This document shows, in pieces, positions 1 through 8,836 of a stretch of DNA of 45,221 nt (positions are counted from its first letter, which is position 1; the number at the start of each line of letters is the position of its first letter). The notes under the pieces were generated by a model. That model was given only the letters and a program-made list of their open reading frames with translations, made no database searches and was not told the DNA's origin. The position numbers and the translations under genes were made by a program. Origin of the DNA: Sva-07 sp035527095 (lineage in GTDB: Bacteria > Actinomycetota > Acidimicrobiia > Acidimicrobiales > Ilumatobacteraceae). Where the stretch lies: the NCBI GenBank assembly GCA_035527095.1, contig DATLBC010000066.1, positions 1 through 45,221 of the forward strand, given 5' to 3'.

Positions 1-33
1 CGCGCCGGAGGACGTTACGACGGCTGTCAGCAC
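1..33 (-). CDS. atpF: ATP synthase subunit b, N-terminal start only (partial)
   Basis: On the minus strand, immediately after the atpE stop, a strong ribosome site (AAGGAG, about 42-47) precedes a GTG codon at 31-33 that opens a frame (V-L-T-A-V-V-T-S-S-G-A) running off the window edge. In F-type operons the gene after atpE is atpF, the peripheral-stalk subunit b. The call rests on position and the ribosome site, not on recognisable protein sequence, because only 11 codons are visible. An ATG inside the same site (36-38) is followed at once by a stop, so GTG is the only reasonable start. Confidence 0.5.
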   Translation of the reverse strand, partial: MLTAVVTSSGA

Positions 34-75
34 GTCATCTCCTTCGCTTCTTGACCGTGGACGGGACGCTCGCGA

Positions 76-348
76 TCAGGCGAACTTCAACAGGATGAAG
101 ACCACGAAGCCGATGAGGGCCAGGGCTTCGGTGAAGGCGATGCCGAGGAACATGGTGGTACGCACCATGCCGGCGGCCTCGGGCTGGCGAGCCATTGCCT
201 CGACGGACTTGCCGACGAGGTAGCCGATGCCGATGCCGGGGCCGATGGCGGCGAGGCCATAGGCGTAACCGGCGCCTGCGGCAGCGCTGATGTTCTTGGC
301 GTCAGCCGGGTCGTCGATCTGGGCAACCAGAGCGCTGAATGCTTCCAT
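76..348 (-). CDS. atpE: ATP synthase F0 subunit c
   Basis: This 90-residue hydrophobic hairpin protein forms the rotating proteolipid ring of the F-type ATP synthase. It has a glycine-rich first helix (GLAAIGPGIGIG, 31-42), the polar loop R-Q-P (54-56) that contacts the gamma/epsilon stalk, and the ion-binding carboxylate Glu74 in the second helix (AFTEALALIG). Glu74 is followed by Ala, and the residues typical of Na+-binding rings are not apparent, which suggests H+ coupling. The start at 348 is chosen because AGGAG lies about 8 bases upstream and the protein then has the normal family length; a longer in-frame extension is low-complexity. It lies 82 bp downstream of atpB in the same direction. 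Confidence 0.96.
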   Translation of the reverse strand: MEAFSALVAQIDDPADAKNISAAAGAGYAYGLAAIGPGIGIGYLVGKSVEAMARQPEAAGMVRTTMFLGIAFTEALALIGFVVFILLKFA

Positions 349-430
349 GGGGTCTTCTCCTGTTGTGCTTTCGGTAGATGGGAGATCGGGGTGTTCGAAC
401 GGTGATGAGTGGTGCGATGCTGCCGCGGAC

Positions 431-1201
431 TCAGTGGTCCTCGGCGTGTCCGACCGTCGAGTTGTTGATGTACACGGCGGCAAGGATCGCGAAGATGTAG
501 GCCTGCAGGAAGGCGACGAGAATCTCGAATGCCGTCAGGAAGATCAACATGCCGAACGGCAGGATGCTCATCGGCACGAGGAAGATCTGTGAGGTCTCCG
601 CGGTGAACAGTGCGTGGGTCAGCAGACCGAACGTGACGAGCAGGATGTGGCCGGCGAGCATGTTGGCCATGAGTCGCACGGTCAACGAGAACGGCGTCAC
701 GATGATGGTCGAGATGAACTCGATGAGCCCGACGAGCGGCTTCAGTGCCGTCGGCACGCCGGGGGGCCACAGCAGGTGACCGAAGTATCCCAGACCCTGA
801 TGCTTCAAGCCGGTGCCGATGTAGATCACCCAGACCAGCAGCGACAGCGCCAACGGAATGGCGATACGCGCCGTGGCCGGCATCTGAATGATCGGAATCA
901 CTCCTGGGATGTTGCACAGGAAGATGAACATGAACAGGCTCAGGAGGAACGGCGTCCACGGAAGGCCTGACTTGCCGAGCGTCTGCATCACCACGCTCTC
1001 CTCGATGAAGTCGATCGTGACTTCGGCGAGGTTGCGGGCACCGGTCGGCGCGACCAACGGGTCACGGCGAGCGGCGAGCAGGAACAGGGTGATGCTGATC
1101 ACCGTCGCGGCGACGGCGATCAGAGCGATCTTGTTGAACGAGGGGAAGATGTCCTGCCAACGCAGGATCTCGTTGATCGGCGGGAACTCGAGTCCGAACA
1201 C
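431..1201 (-). CDS. atpB: ATP synthase F0 subunit a
   Basis: This 256-residue integral membrane protein is the stator half-channel subunit of the F-type ATP synthase. The essential helix carries the conserved arginine in SLTVRLMANMLAGH (Arg176), which faces the c-ring glutamate. Five or six hydrophobic segments are visible, including one near 85-105 (FLLSLFMFIFLCNIPGVIP) and a C-terminal one at 219-243. Length and motifs are normal for the family. It lies between atpI (70 bp upstream) and atpE, as in actinobacterial atp operons. Confidence 0.97.
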   Translation of the reverse strand: MFGLEFPPINEILRWQDIFPSFNKIALIAVAATVISITLFLLAARRDPLVAPTGARNLAEVTIDFIEESVVMQTLGKSGLPWTPFLLSLFMFIFLCNIPGVIPIIQMPATARIAIPLALSLLVWVIYIGTGLKHQGLGYFGHLLWPPGVPTALKPLVGLIEFISTIIVTPFSLTVRLMANMLAGHILLVTFGLLTHALFTAETSQIFLVPMSILPFGMLIFLTAFEILVAFLQAYIFAILAAVYINNSTVGHAEDH

Positions 1202-1271
1202 GTGGTTTCCGTTTCAGTCGTGAGTGTGGGTAGGGCGGATGGTGAGCGTGGGATGGGGCGGTGATGGCGGG

Positions 1272-1736
1272 TCAGGCAGCGGATTGCGTCTTGGTCGGTT
1301 TGAGTCCGGGATGCGCCAGCGACAACGCGACGTACTTCATCTCCCAGAACAACAGACCGAGGTGCGTGATGATGATGGTCGATCCGAGTGCCGGAAACGA
1401 AATCCAAGCCGCGTCCTTGACCAGCCAGACAGCCAGGAAGATGAGCGCGAGCCGGATGATGTAGCCGAACAACGTGGCCGCCATCATCAGTCCGAGCGAG
1501 ATTCGAGCGGCGCTGGCGATGGACGCAGCTGCCAGCGCGAAGTTCGCGAGCACGATGGCGATTCCGTAGGCGCTCGACCAGACGCCGTCCATGCCCCAGA
1601 TCACGCCGCACACGGCGATCAGGAGCGGAGCGACGATCAGGCCGCGCTTGATCATGTCGGTCGAGACCTCGACCTCGGGCGCAGGCCCGTCGAAACGAGT
1701 CGTGATCAGCTCGGGCGATGCGCTTCGGTCGTTCAT
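1272..1736 (-). CDS. atpI: ATP synthase subunit I (AtpI-like membrane protein)
   Basis: This 154-residue protein has four hydrophobic segments (about 32-50, 56-75, 82-106 and 114-131), the size and topology of the ATP-synt_I family encoded just ahead of atpB. AtpI proteins help assemble the c-ring and may move divalent cations; that role is family knowledge and is not proven here. The ATG overlaps the stop of the upstream AtpZ-like gene (ATGA at 1733-1736), so the two are probably translationally coupled. The sequence itself is poorly conserved, so position contributes much to the call. Confidence 0.75.
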   Translation of the reverse strand: MNDRSASPELITTRFDGPAPEVEVSTDMIKRGLIVAPLLIAVCGVIWGMDGVWSSAYGIAIVLANFALAAASIASAARISLGLMMAATLFGYIIRLALIFLAVWLVKDAAWISFPALGSTIIITHLGLLFWEMKYVALSLAHPGLKPTKTQSAA

Positions 1737-1999
1737 GCGGCGCGACTCCGGTCGGAGGTCTTGGTGGCCCGTTCTGCTTCGAGCTCGTCCATGCGATCGT
1801 CGTATCGGTACTTCCACTTGGCGAACAGACCGACTGCACCGAGCACGGCGAACACGATCATGAAGATCGGCGTGGTGCCGAACAGCCAGTCGAATCCAGA
1901 GCCGACGCCGAAGAACAACGCCATGATGACCGCTGCCTCGATGCCGAGGCCCAGGCCGTCTTGCGTGTCGACGCGTGTCTGCTTTGGGAGGAGCTTCAT
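1733..1999 (-). CDS. AtpZ/AtpI-family small membrane protein
   Basis: This 88-residue protein has two transmembrane segments (about 20-38 and 43-60), G-S-G-F-D-W at the inter-helix turn, and a basic/acidic C-terminus (YRYDDRMDELEAERATK). This is the pattern of the AtpZ-like 'F0F1-ATPase subunit' family found upstream of atpI and atpB. It probably assists ATP synthase assembly or cation supply together with AtpI. Its stop overlaps the atpI start, and the gap to the upstream wecA-like gene is 65 bp. Confidence 0.7.
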   Translation of the reverse strand: MKLLPKQTRVDTQDGLGLGIEAAVIMALFFGVGSGFDWLFGTTPIFMIVFAVLGAVGLFAKWKYRYDDRMDELEAERATKTSDRSRAA

Positions 2000-2064
2000 T
2001 GATCCAAGGGGCGTCCGAGCATGGGCTGCGGTCGAGCAGCTGAGCTTGTGAACGCACGCACAAC

Positions 2065-3312
2065 CTAGTGGGCCGACCCCGTCGGGGGCAACCCTTTGGC
2101 CAAAGTCTCCGCGTCACTTTCGTTCAACGCGATCGACGTGGCCTCGACGGCGACCGGCGACACGGGCGCTGACTCGTCCTGATCGGGTTCCGAAGTCTCT
2201 CGACGTCGCGCACGGACACTCGGGTGCAGCACGGTGAACAACACGATCCCGAGGGCGACGATGCCGAACGGAAGGTACGTCGGATTGCGCCCCGTCAGTG
2301 TCGGATAGAGCACGAACGCCGACAGCAACAACGTCCAGGTCCACAGGATCACGACGCTGCGTCGGTGGCCGTGGCCGAGATCCATGAGGCGGTGGTGGAG
2401 GTGTCCCTTGTCGGCTGTCGACAGCGACCGGCGGCTCGTGGCGCGTCGGAAGACCGCGAACGCCAGATCGAAGATCGGGACACCGAGGATCAGGAGCGGG
2501 ATCGCCAACGGAGCGAGGAAGAAGTACGTCTGGCCGATGAATTCCTGATTGAACGAATCGGCACGACCTCCGACGACGCTCGTCGCGACCGCGAGCAACA
2601 ACCCCAGCAACAGCGCGCCACCGTCGCCCATCATGATGCGCGCTGGGTTGAAGTTGTGCGGCAGGAATCCGACGCACACGCCCACCGCGATGATGGCGAT
2701 GAGCGGTCCGATGTTCGTGGCATTGATCACGTCGCTGTCGATCAATTCCTGGCTGTAGAGGAAGAACGCTCCTGCGCCGATCGCCACGATGCCGGCCGCC
2801 AGCCCGTCGAGCCCGTCGATCAGGTTGATCGCTTGCGTCATCCCCAAGAGCCACAGCACGGTCACCAGCGGGCGCCATTCCTGCGCGAGCAGGATCGGAC
2901 CGTCGAAGAAGGGCAGCCGGAACGCGTACATGACCACGCCGAACTGGACCAGCGCGAGGCCTGCGAGCACGGTGCCGGCGACCTTTGCCGGGGGCGACAG
3001 GCCGCGCACGTCGTCGACGAACCCGACGATGTAGATGATCGTCGCTGCGACAAGCACGCCGATCGGCTCGGAGTTGCTCGCGAACAACACATCGAATGCG
3101 TCGAGCAGCCAGGCGGCGAGCATGGCCGCGAGCAGGCCGACGTACATCGCCATCCCACCGACATCCGGCAACGGACTCTGGTGCACCGTCCGATCGTTCG
3201 GCAGGTACACCCAGCCCCGACGTCGCGCGACCATGCCCACGAGGGGCGTGGTGCCGAAGGTGACGAGCGCCGCGACGGCTCCGATCAGGAGAAAGGAACC
3301 GGTGTCGGGCAC
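2065..3312 (-). CDS. wecA: WecA-like undecaprenyl-phosphate glycosyl-1-phosphate transferase
   Basis: This 415-residue polytopic protein belongs to the MraY/WecA family. It transfers a sugar-1-phosphate from a UDP-sugar to a polyprenyl phosphate at the cytoplasmic membrane face, starting cell-wall linker or arabinogalactan-type synthesis in actinobacteria. Family motifs are clear: GFVDD (97-101), NLIDGLDG (163-170), MGDGG (228-232) and the histidine-rich DKGHLHHRL loop near 300 that marks WecA rather than MraY. About ten hydrophobic helices are followed by a roughly 60-residue soluble acidic tail. The start is GTG. Position between glyA and atp genes matches rfe/wecA in Mycobacterium and Streptomyces. 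The exact sugar substrate cannot be read from the sequence. Confidence 0.88.
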   Translation of the reverse strand: MPDTGSFLLIGAVAALVTFGTTPLVGMVARRRGWVYLPNDRTVHQSPLPDVGGMAMYVGLLAAMLAAWLLDAFDVLFASNSEPIGVLVAATIIYIVGFVDDVRGLSPPAKVAGTVLAGLALVQFGVVMYAFRLPFFDGPILLAQEWRPLVTVLWLLGMTQAINLIDGLDGLAAGIVAIGAGAFFLYSQELIDSDVINATNIGPLIAIIAVGVCVGFLPHNFNPARIMMGDGGALLLGLLLAVATSVVGGRADSFNQEFIGQTYFFLAPLAIPLLILGVPIFDLAFAVFRRATSRRSLSTADKGHLHHRLMDLGHGHRRSVVILWTWTLLLSAFVLYPTLTGRNPTYLPFGIVALGIVLFTVLHPSVRARRRETSEPDQDESAPVSPVAVEATSIALNESDAETLAKGLPPTGSAH

Positions 3313-3334
3313 GATCGATCAGCTTACGACGGCA

Positions 3335-4585
<1,251 letters not shown>

Positions 4586-4602
4586 CTGTGGTCCTTCGGG
4601 AT

Positions 4603-5067
4603 CTAGAAGTGTGTTTCGAGTTCGGAGAGTTGATCGACCCGGCGGGCGTGGCGTCCGCCCTCGAAATCGGTGGTGAGAAACGTAGTGACGATCTCCTCGG
4701 CGAGGCCTTCACCGACGACCCGGGCGCCCATCGACAACACGTTCGCATCGTTGTGCTCTCGTGCCATCCGAGCGGTGTACAGGCAGTTGCAGAGCGCTGC
4801 GCGTACGCCGCGCACCTTGTTGGCAGCGAGCTGTTCGCCCTGGCCGCTGCCGCCGAGCACGATGCCGACGTCCGCGTCTCCGTCGCGAACGGTGCGACCG
4901 ACCCCGGCGCAGATCGCCGGATAGTCGACCGACTCGGTGGAGTGCGTGCCCTGATCATCGACCCGGTAGCCCTGCCCGAGCAGCATGGTCACCAGGTGCT
5001 GCTTCAGGTCGTAGCCGGCGTGGTCGGAACCGATCGCGATCCGGCGTGCATCGGCGGCCACTTCCAT
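4603..5067 (-). CDS. rpiB: Ribose-5-phosphate isomerase B
   Basis: This 154-residue RpiB/LacA-family enzyme interconverts ribulose-5-phosphate and ribose-5-phosphate in the pentose phosphate pathway. It begins near the SDHAG motif and contains YPAICAGVG and GGSGQGEQLAANKV. The acid/base position resembles Mycobacterium RpiB, which uses a glutamate in GSGxGE instead of the cysteine of the E. coli enzyme. The start at 5067 gives the usual family length; an in-frame extension to 5166 is possible, but it would overlap the divergent thiolase-like gene and adds no recognisable domain. No strong ribosome site is visible. Confidence 0.9.
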   Translation of the reverse strand: MEVAADARRIAIGSDHAGYDLKQHLVTMLLGQGYRVDDQGTHSTESVDYPAICAGVGRTVRDGDADVGIVLGGSGQGEQLAANKVRGVRAALCNCLYTARMAREHNDANVLSMGARVVGEGLAEEIVTTFLTTDFEGGRHARRVDQLSELETHF

Positions 5068-5141
5068 GAGGGCCGAGTGTAGGTCCTCACCAGCCGAGCG
5101 CCAGATGTGAGCCGACATCGACCGCTGCGTAGGGTTCGGAC

Positions 5142-6653
5142 GTGACATCGCCGCGTCGACCGCCATCCCGCCAGCCCGACGACCGCACCGCAGTCATCAT
5201 CGGCGTCGGGCAGTTCGTCAATCGGAGCGAGTCGCTCGACGATGCGCTCGAGCCAGTCGCCCTGATGGAGCAGGCCGTGCTCGCAGCGTCGACCGACGCC
5301 AAGCTCGATGGCCCGCCGACCGCCGACGCCATCCGGGTGGTCGGGCAGTTGTCGTGGCGCTACGGAAACGTGCCCAGGTTCCTGGCTGCGCGTCTCGGAC
5401 TGGCACCGGCACGCCTCGACTACACCACAATGGGTGGCAACAGCCCGCAGTCGTTGGTCAACGCGACCGCACTGCAGATCCAATCCGGCGAGATCGACAT
5501 CGCCATTCTCGCCGGCGGCGAGACGACCAAGACCCGCCTGCGGGGCCGTGCGGCGGGCATCGAGTTCGACTGGCCGAAGTCCGACCCGGGCGACGAACCG
5601 ACCATCGTCGGCGAGGACCTCCACATGGCAATGGACGCCGAGATCCAACGTGGGATCGTGGCGCCGGTGCAGCACTACCCGATGTTCGAAACCGCGATTC
5701 GTGCCGCTTCGGGCCGCTCGATCGACGAGCACGAGGCCCACCTCGGCCGGCTCTACGCCGACCTCAGTGCCGTCGCTGCTCGCAATCCGTACGCCTGGAT
5801 CCGAGAGGCGAAGACCGCCGACGAGATCGTCACCGTGACCGAGCGCAACCGGATGATCGGCCTGCCGTATCCGAAGCTGTTGAACTCGAACAACGGTGTC
5901 GACATGGCTGCCGCGCTCATCATGTGTTCGGTCGGCGCCGCCCGGCGCCTCGGCGTTCCCGAGGACCGATGGGTGTTCCCGCACGCCGGCACCGACTGCC
6001 ACGAGCACCAGTTCGTCTCGCATCGCGACACCTTCGCGCGAACACCCGCAATCGAGATCGGCGGACGTCGAGCGCTCGAACTCGCAGGCATCGGCATCGA
6101 CGACGTCTCGGTGATCGACCTCTACTCGTGCTTTCCGGCGGCAGTGCAGCTCGGCGCCCAGTCGCTCGGCATCGATCTGGCGACCCGCCAGTGGTCGCGA
6201 ACGGGCGGCATGACCTTCGCCGGCGGACCGTGGAACAACTACGTGATGCACGCGATCGCCACCGTGGTGAACGACCTGCGCGAGCGGCCGGGCGACTACG
6301 GCATGGTGTGGGCCAACGGCGGCTTCGTCACCAAGCATGCGTTCGGTGTGTACTCGACCGTCCCCGTCACCGAGTTCCGTCACGACAAGCCCCAGGCGGA
6401 GATCGACGCACTGCCCCGCCGCGAGCTCGCTCCAGCAACCGACGCCGCCGGCAGCGCAACGATCGAGTCCTACACGGTGATGTTCGACCGCGACGGTGCA
6501 CCCGAACGGTCGCTGGCGGCATGCCTGCTCGGCGACGGGCGCCGGGCATGGGGCACCTCCGATGCCGGCGAGGTGACCGCGGCGATGTGCGAGGGCGAGT
6601 GGGTCGGTCGCTCGGTCGACCTCGATGCTGCGGGCGACATCCACGTCGCCTGA
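5142..6653 (+). CDS. Thiolase-like acetyl-CoA acetyltransferase family protein
   Basis: This 503-residue protein has the SCP2/Ltp-type thiolase fold. It carries VIIGVGQFVNR at the N-terminus, GGNSPQSLVN (98-107), an ERNRMIGLPYPKLLNSNNGVD-like segment near 228, a GGMTFAGGPWNNY region near 357, and a C-terminal OB-like extension (about 425-503). At the place where biosynthetic thiolases have the nucleophilic cysteine, this protein has Ser101, and the usual C-terminal G-H-P-x-G motif is not seen, so classical thiolysis is doubtful. Related actinobacterial proteins act on steroid or lipid side chains, sometimes with small partner proteins; no partner is encoded here. The start is GTG, 74 bp from the divergent rpiB. 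Confidence 0.8.
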   Translation: MTSPRRPPSRQPDDRTAVIIGVGQFVNRSESLDDALEPVALMEQAVLAASTDAKLDGPPTADAIRVVGQLSWRYGNVPRFLAARLGLAPARLDYTTMGGNSPQSLVNATALQIQSGEIDIAILAGGETTKTRLRGRAAGIEFDWPKSDPGDEPTIVGEDLHMAMDAEIQRGIVAPVQHYPMFETAIRAASGRSIDEHEAHLGRLYADLSAVAARNPYAWIREAKTADEIVTVTERNRMIGLPYPKLLNSNNGVDMAAALIMCSVGAARRLGVPEDRWVFPHAGTDCHEHQFVSHRDTFARTPAIEIGGRRALELAGIGIDDVSVIDLYSCFPAAVQLGAQSLGIDLATRQWSRTGGMTFAGGPWNNYVMHAIATVVNDLRERPGDYGMVWANGGFVTKHAFGVYSTVPVTEFRHDKPQAEIDALPRRELAPATDAAGSATIESYTVMFDRDGAPERSLAACLLGDGRRAWGTSDAGEVTAAMCEGEWVGRSVDLDAAGDIHVA

Positions 6654-6699
6654 CTCACACCGGCCAGGGCGTCGCGTTCGCCAAATTCGTCACGACCCC

Positions 6700-6801
6700 G
6701 ACCGATGAGCGGAGCGACCGCATACGGCGGGTTCGCTCATCGCTTCTCGCAGGCCCACCCGACCGATGACCGCACACGGCGGGTTCGCTCATCGCTTCTC
6801 G
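6700..6801 (+). repeat. Imperfect tandem duplication of about 52-61 bp
   Basis: Two 30-bp segments, 6720-6749 and 6772-6801, are identical except at one base (CATACGG versus CACACGG at the start) and lie 52 bp apart. Each is preceded by GACCGATGA (6700-6708 and 6761-6769). The pair fills the 179-bp space between the thiolase-like gene and the nucleoside hydrolase. It looks like a recent short tandem duplication with a small deletion in the second unit. No terminator-like hairpin is evident. Confidence 0.7.
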
Positions 6802-6832
6802 GGAGGACGACCGGCGATGGCATGCTCAGCGG

Positions 6833-7777
6833 ATGACCTCGCCGACCCCTCCTCGTGTATTGCTCGACTGCGATCCGGGCCACGACGACGCGCTGGCGAT
6901 CGTCGCCGCCGCCCGCTATTCCGACCTCGTCGGGATCACGACCGTTGCGGGCAACGCACCGCTCGACCGCACGACCCACAACGCGATGGTGATGCGAGAT
7001 CTGCTCGGCCTCGATGTGCCGGTGCACGCGGGCAGTCCACGGCCCCTCCTCGCCGAGGCAAGCGCCGCCGCCTTCGTCCATGGCGACAGCGGTCTCGACG
7101 GCGCCGACCTCCCCGCACCGACCACCGCACTCGATGGCACCGACGCCGTCAGCTTCATCATCGAGACCTGTCGCACCACCGCCGACGTCTGGCTCGTTCC
7201 CGTCGGCCCGCTGACCAACATCGCGCTGGCCCTGCGCGCCGCACCCGACATCGCTGAACGGATTGCCGGAATCTCACTGATGGGCGGTGGCACGTTCGGC
7301 AACCGCACGCCGGCCGCAGAGTTCAATGTGTGGGCCGACCCGGAGGCGGCCGCCATCGTGTTCGGGTACGGCGGACCGCTCGTGATGGCCGGACTCGACG
7401 TGACACACCAGTTCCAAGCCACCCGGGCGCGAATCGGCGCGATCGAGGCGCTCCCCGGAAGATTGGCCGCCGTGCTCGCCGACCTGCTCAGGTTCTTCAG
7501 CGAGAACTACCGAGTGCGTCACGAACCCGGATCGATGCAGGGCGCCGCGGTCCACGACCCGCTTGCCGTGTTCGCCGTGACCCACCCTGGGCTGTTGGGA
7601 CGTTCCGCGCGTCACGTGGCGATCGAGACCACGGGCGAGCACACCCGCGGCATGACCGTGATCGACCAGCGGGCGATCACCGCGCGCTCAGCGCCGAATT
7701 GCGACGTGCTCGACTCCGTGAACGACGACGCCGTGTTCGACCTGCTCGTCGCCGCGGTCGCCCATTTCAGTCGCTGA
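6833..7777 (+). CDS. Nucleoside hydrolase (inosine-uridine preferring family)
   Basis: This 314-residue IUNH-family enzyme cleaves the N-glycosidic bond of ribonucleosides, giving base and ribose. The calcium- and ribose-binding aspartate cluster is intact at the N-terminus (DCDPGHDDALA, Asp12, Asp14, Asp18, Asp19). Further signatures are VPVGPLTNIALAL, the AEFNVWADPEAA segment near 163-174, and a late HDPLAV motif near 242 that supplies the last metal aspartate. Length is normal and no signal peptide is present, so it is cytosolic. Nucleobase preference cannot be read. It starts with ATG after a GGAGG-like stretch (about 6802-6806) and lies downstream of the 52-bp repeat. Confidence 0.92.
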   Translation: MTSPTPPRVLLDCDPGHDDALAIVAAARYSDLVGITTVAGNAPLDRTTHNAMVMRDLLGLDVPVHAGSPRPLLAEASAAAFVHGDSGLDGADLPAPTTALDGTDAVSFIIETCRTTADVWLVPVGPLTNIALALRAAPDIAERIAGISLMGGGTFGNRTPAAEFNVWADPEAAAIVFGYGGPLVMAGLDVTHQFQATRARIGAIEALPGRLAAVLADLLRFFSENYRVRHEPGSMQGAAVHDPLAVFAVTHPGLLGRSARHVAIETTGEHTRGMTVIDQRAITARSAPNCDVLDSVNDDAVFDLLVAAVAHFSR

Positions 7778-7829
7778 TCTCTCTCGATCCGGGTCACCCC
7801 GGTTCGAACGTGCGTCCTACTGTCGGCCG

Positions 7830-8802
7830 ATGCGCGCCACCGCGATGTCCAACTGGGAACTCCAAGTCGACGACATCGACATGCCGACCGTCGGTCCCGG
7901 CCAGGTGCTCACCAAGGTTCTGGCGTGCGGGATCTGCGGCAGCGATCTCCATCTGCTCCGACGCGGCGAGGAGGCGCGCCGGTTCTCCGACGCACTCGCC
8001 GCCGAGGACGCAGAGGCTCGCTCCCCCGACGAACCGCCGGTCAACATGTTCCATCCCGCAGGCGATCTCGTCATGGGTCACGAGTTCTGCTGTGAGGTCG
8101 TCGAGACCGGCCCGGGGGTGACGAACCTCTCGTTCGGCGACGTGATCGTGTCGATGCCGATCGCGTTCGACGCAGCGGGCCTCCATCCGATCGGATTCTC
8201 GAACCTCTGTCCAGGCGGCCACGCCGAGTTCATGGCGCTCAACGAACTGCTGGCCATCAAGGTGCCACCGGCCTCCCGCACGAGATGGCTGCGATGACCG
8301 AACCGCTCGCGGTCGGTGTCCATGCCGTCGCAGCGTCGGGCATCGGTCCGATCGTCGGCGCCGACCTCTCATCGGCTCGGCGCCGTCTTGCCGAGCAACT
8401 CGGCTGCGACGAAGTCGTCGACCCGAGCGAGGACACCGCTATCCGCGCCTGGCGACGCATCGACGGCACCGAAGCACTCGTCGTCTTCGAAGCGGTCGGG
8501 ACACCCGGGATGATCGAACACACGATGCGCATGGCGCCGAAGAACAGTCGCATCCTGATCGTGGGCGCCTGCATGGAGCAGGACCACATCCATCCAATGC
8601 TCGGCATCAACCAGCAGCTGTCGCTGCAGTTCGTACTCGGCTACAAGCCGAGGAGTTCGCGGCATCGCTCGATGCGATCGCCACCGAACGTGTCGACCTC
8701 TCGCCGCTGCTCACTGGCACGGTTGGCATCGACGACATCCCTCGCGCATTCACCGAACTCGGCGATCCCGAGGCGCATGCCAAGATCCTCGTCCAGCCGT
8801 GA
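7830..8802 (+). pseudogene. Zinc-binding alcohol dehydrogenase family, disrupted
   Basis: The reading frame of a medium-chain zinc dehydrogenase is split over two frames, with two shifts. Codons 7830 to about 8265 give the GroES-like domain with ACGICGSDLH (zinc ligand cysteine) and GHEFCCEVVETGPG. The frame then changes near 8262-8270 to give GLPHEMAAMTEPLAVGVHAV. The glycine-rich Rossmann segment expected after this (near 8334-8342) is missing, roughly 30 codons, and the sequence resumes at IGPIVGADLSS. A second shift at about 8650 restores a frame ending in AHAKILVQP and a TGA at 8800-8802. Each shift fits loss of one base. With no nucleotide-binding motif, activity is unlikely even if the shifts were sequencing errors. 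Confidence 0.85.
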
Positions 8803-8836
8803 CATCTCTGGCGCCTTGGTTTCCTACAGTGGAGTG

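Noticed and set aside
1272..2117. A longer 281-residue version of AtpI.
   Set aside because: The extra N-terminal part overlaps the AtpZ-like gene in another frame and is low-complexity; the ATGA overlap start gives normal AtpI length.
5004..6644. A 546-codon open frame antisense to the thiolase-like gene.
   Set aside because: Shadow of a GC-rich coding strand; low complexity in Arg, Val, Asp and His, with no family motif.
7790..7825. GGTTCGAAC resembling a tRNA T-loop.
   Set aside because: The flanking bases do not form the T-stem, and no acceptor or anticodon arm can be drawn around it.
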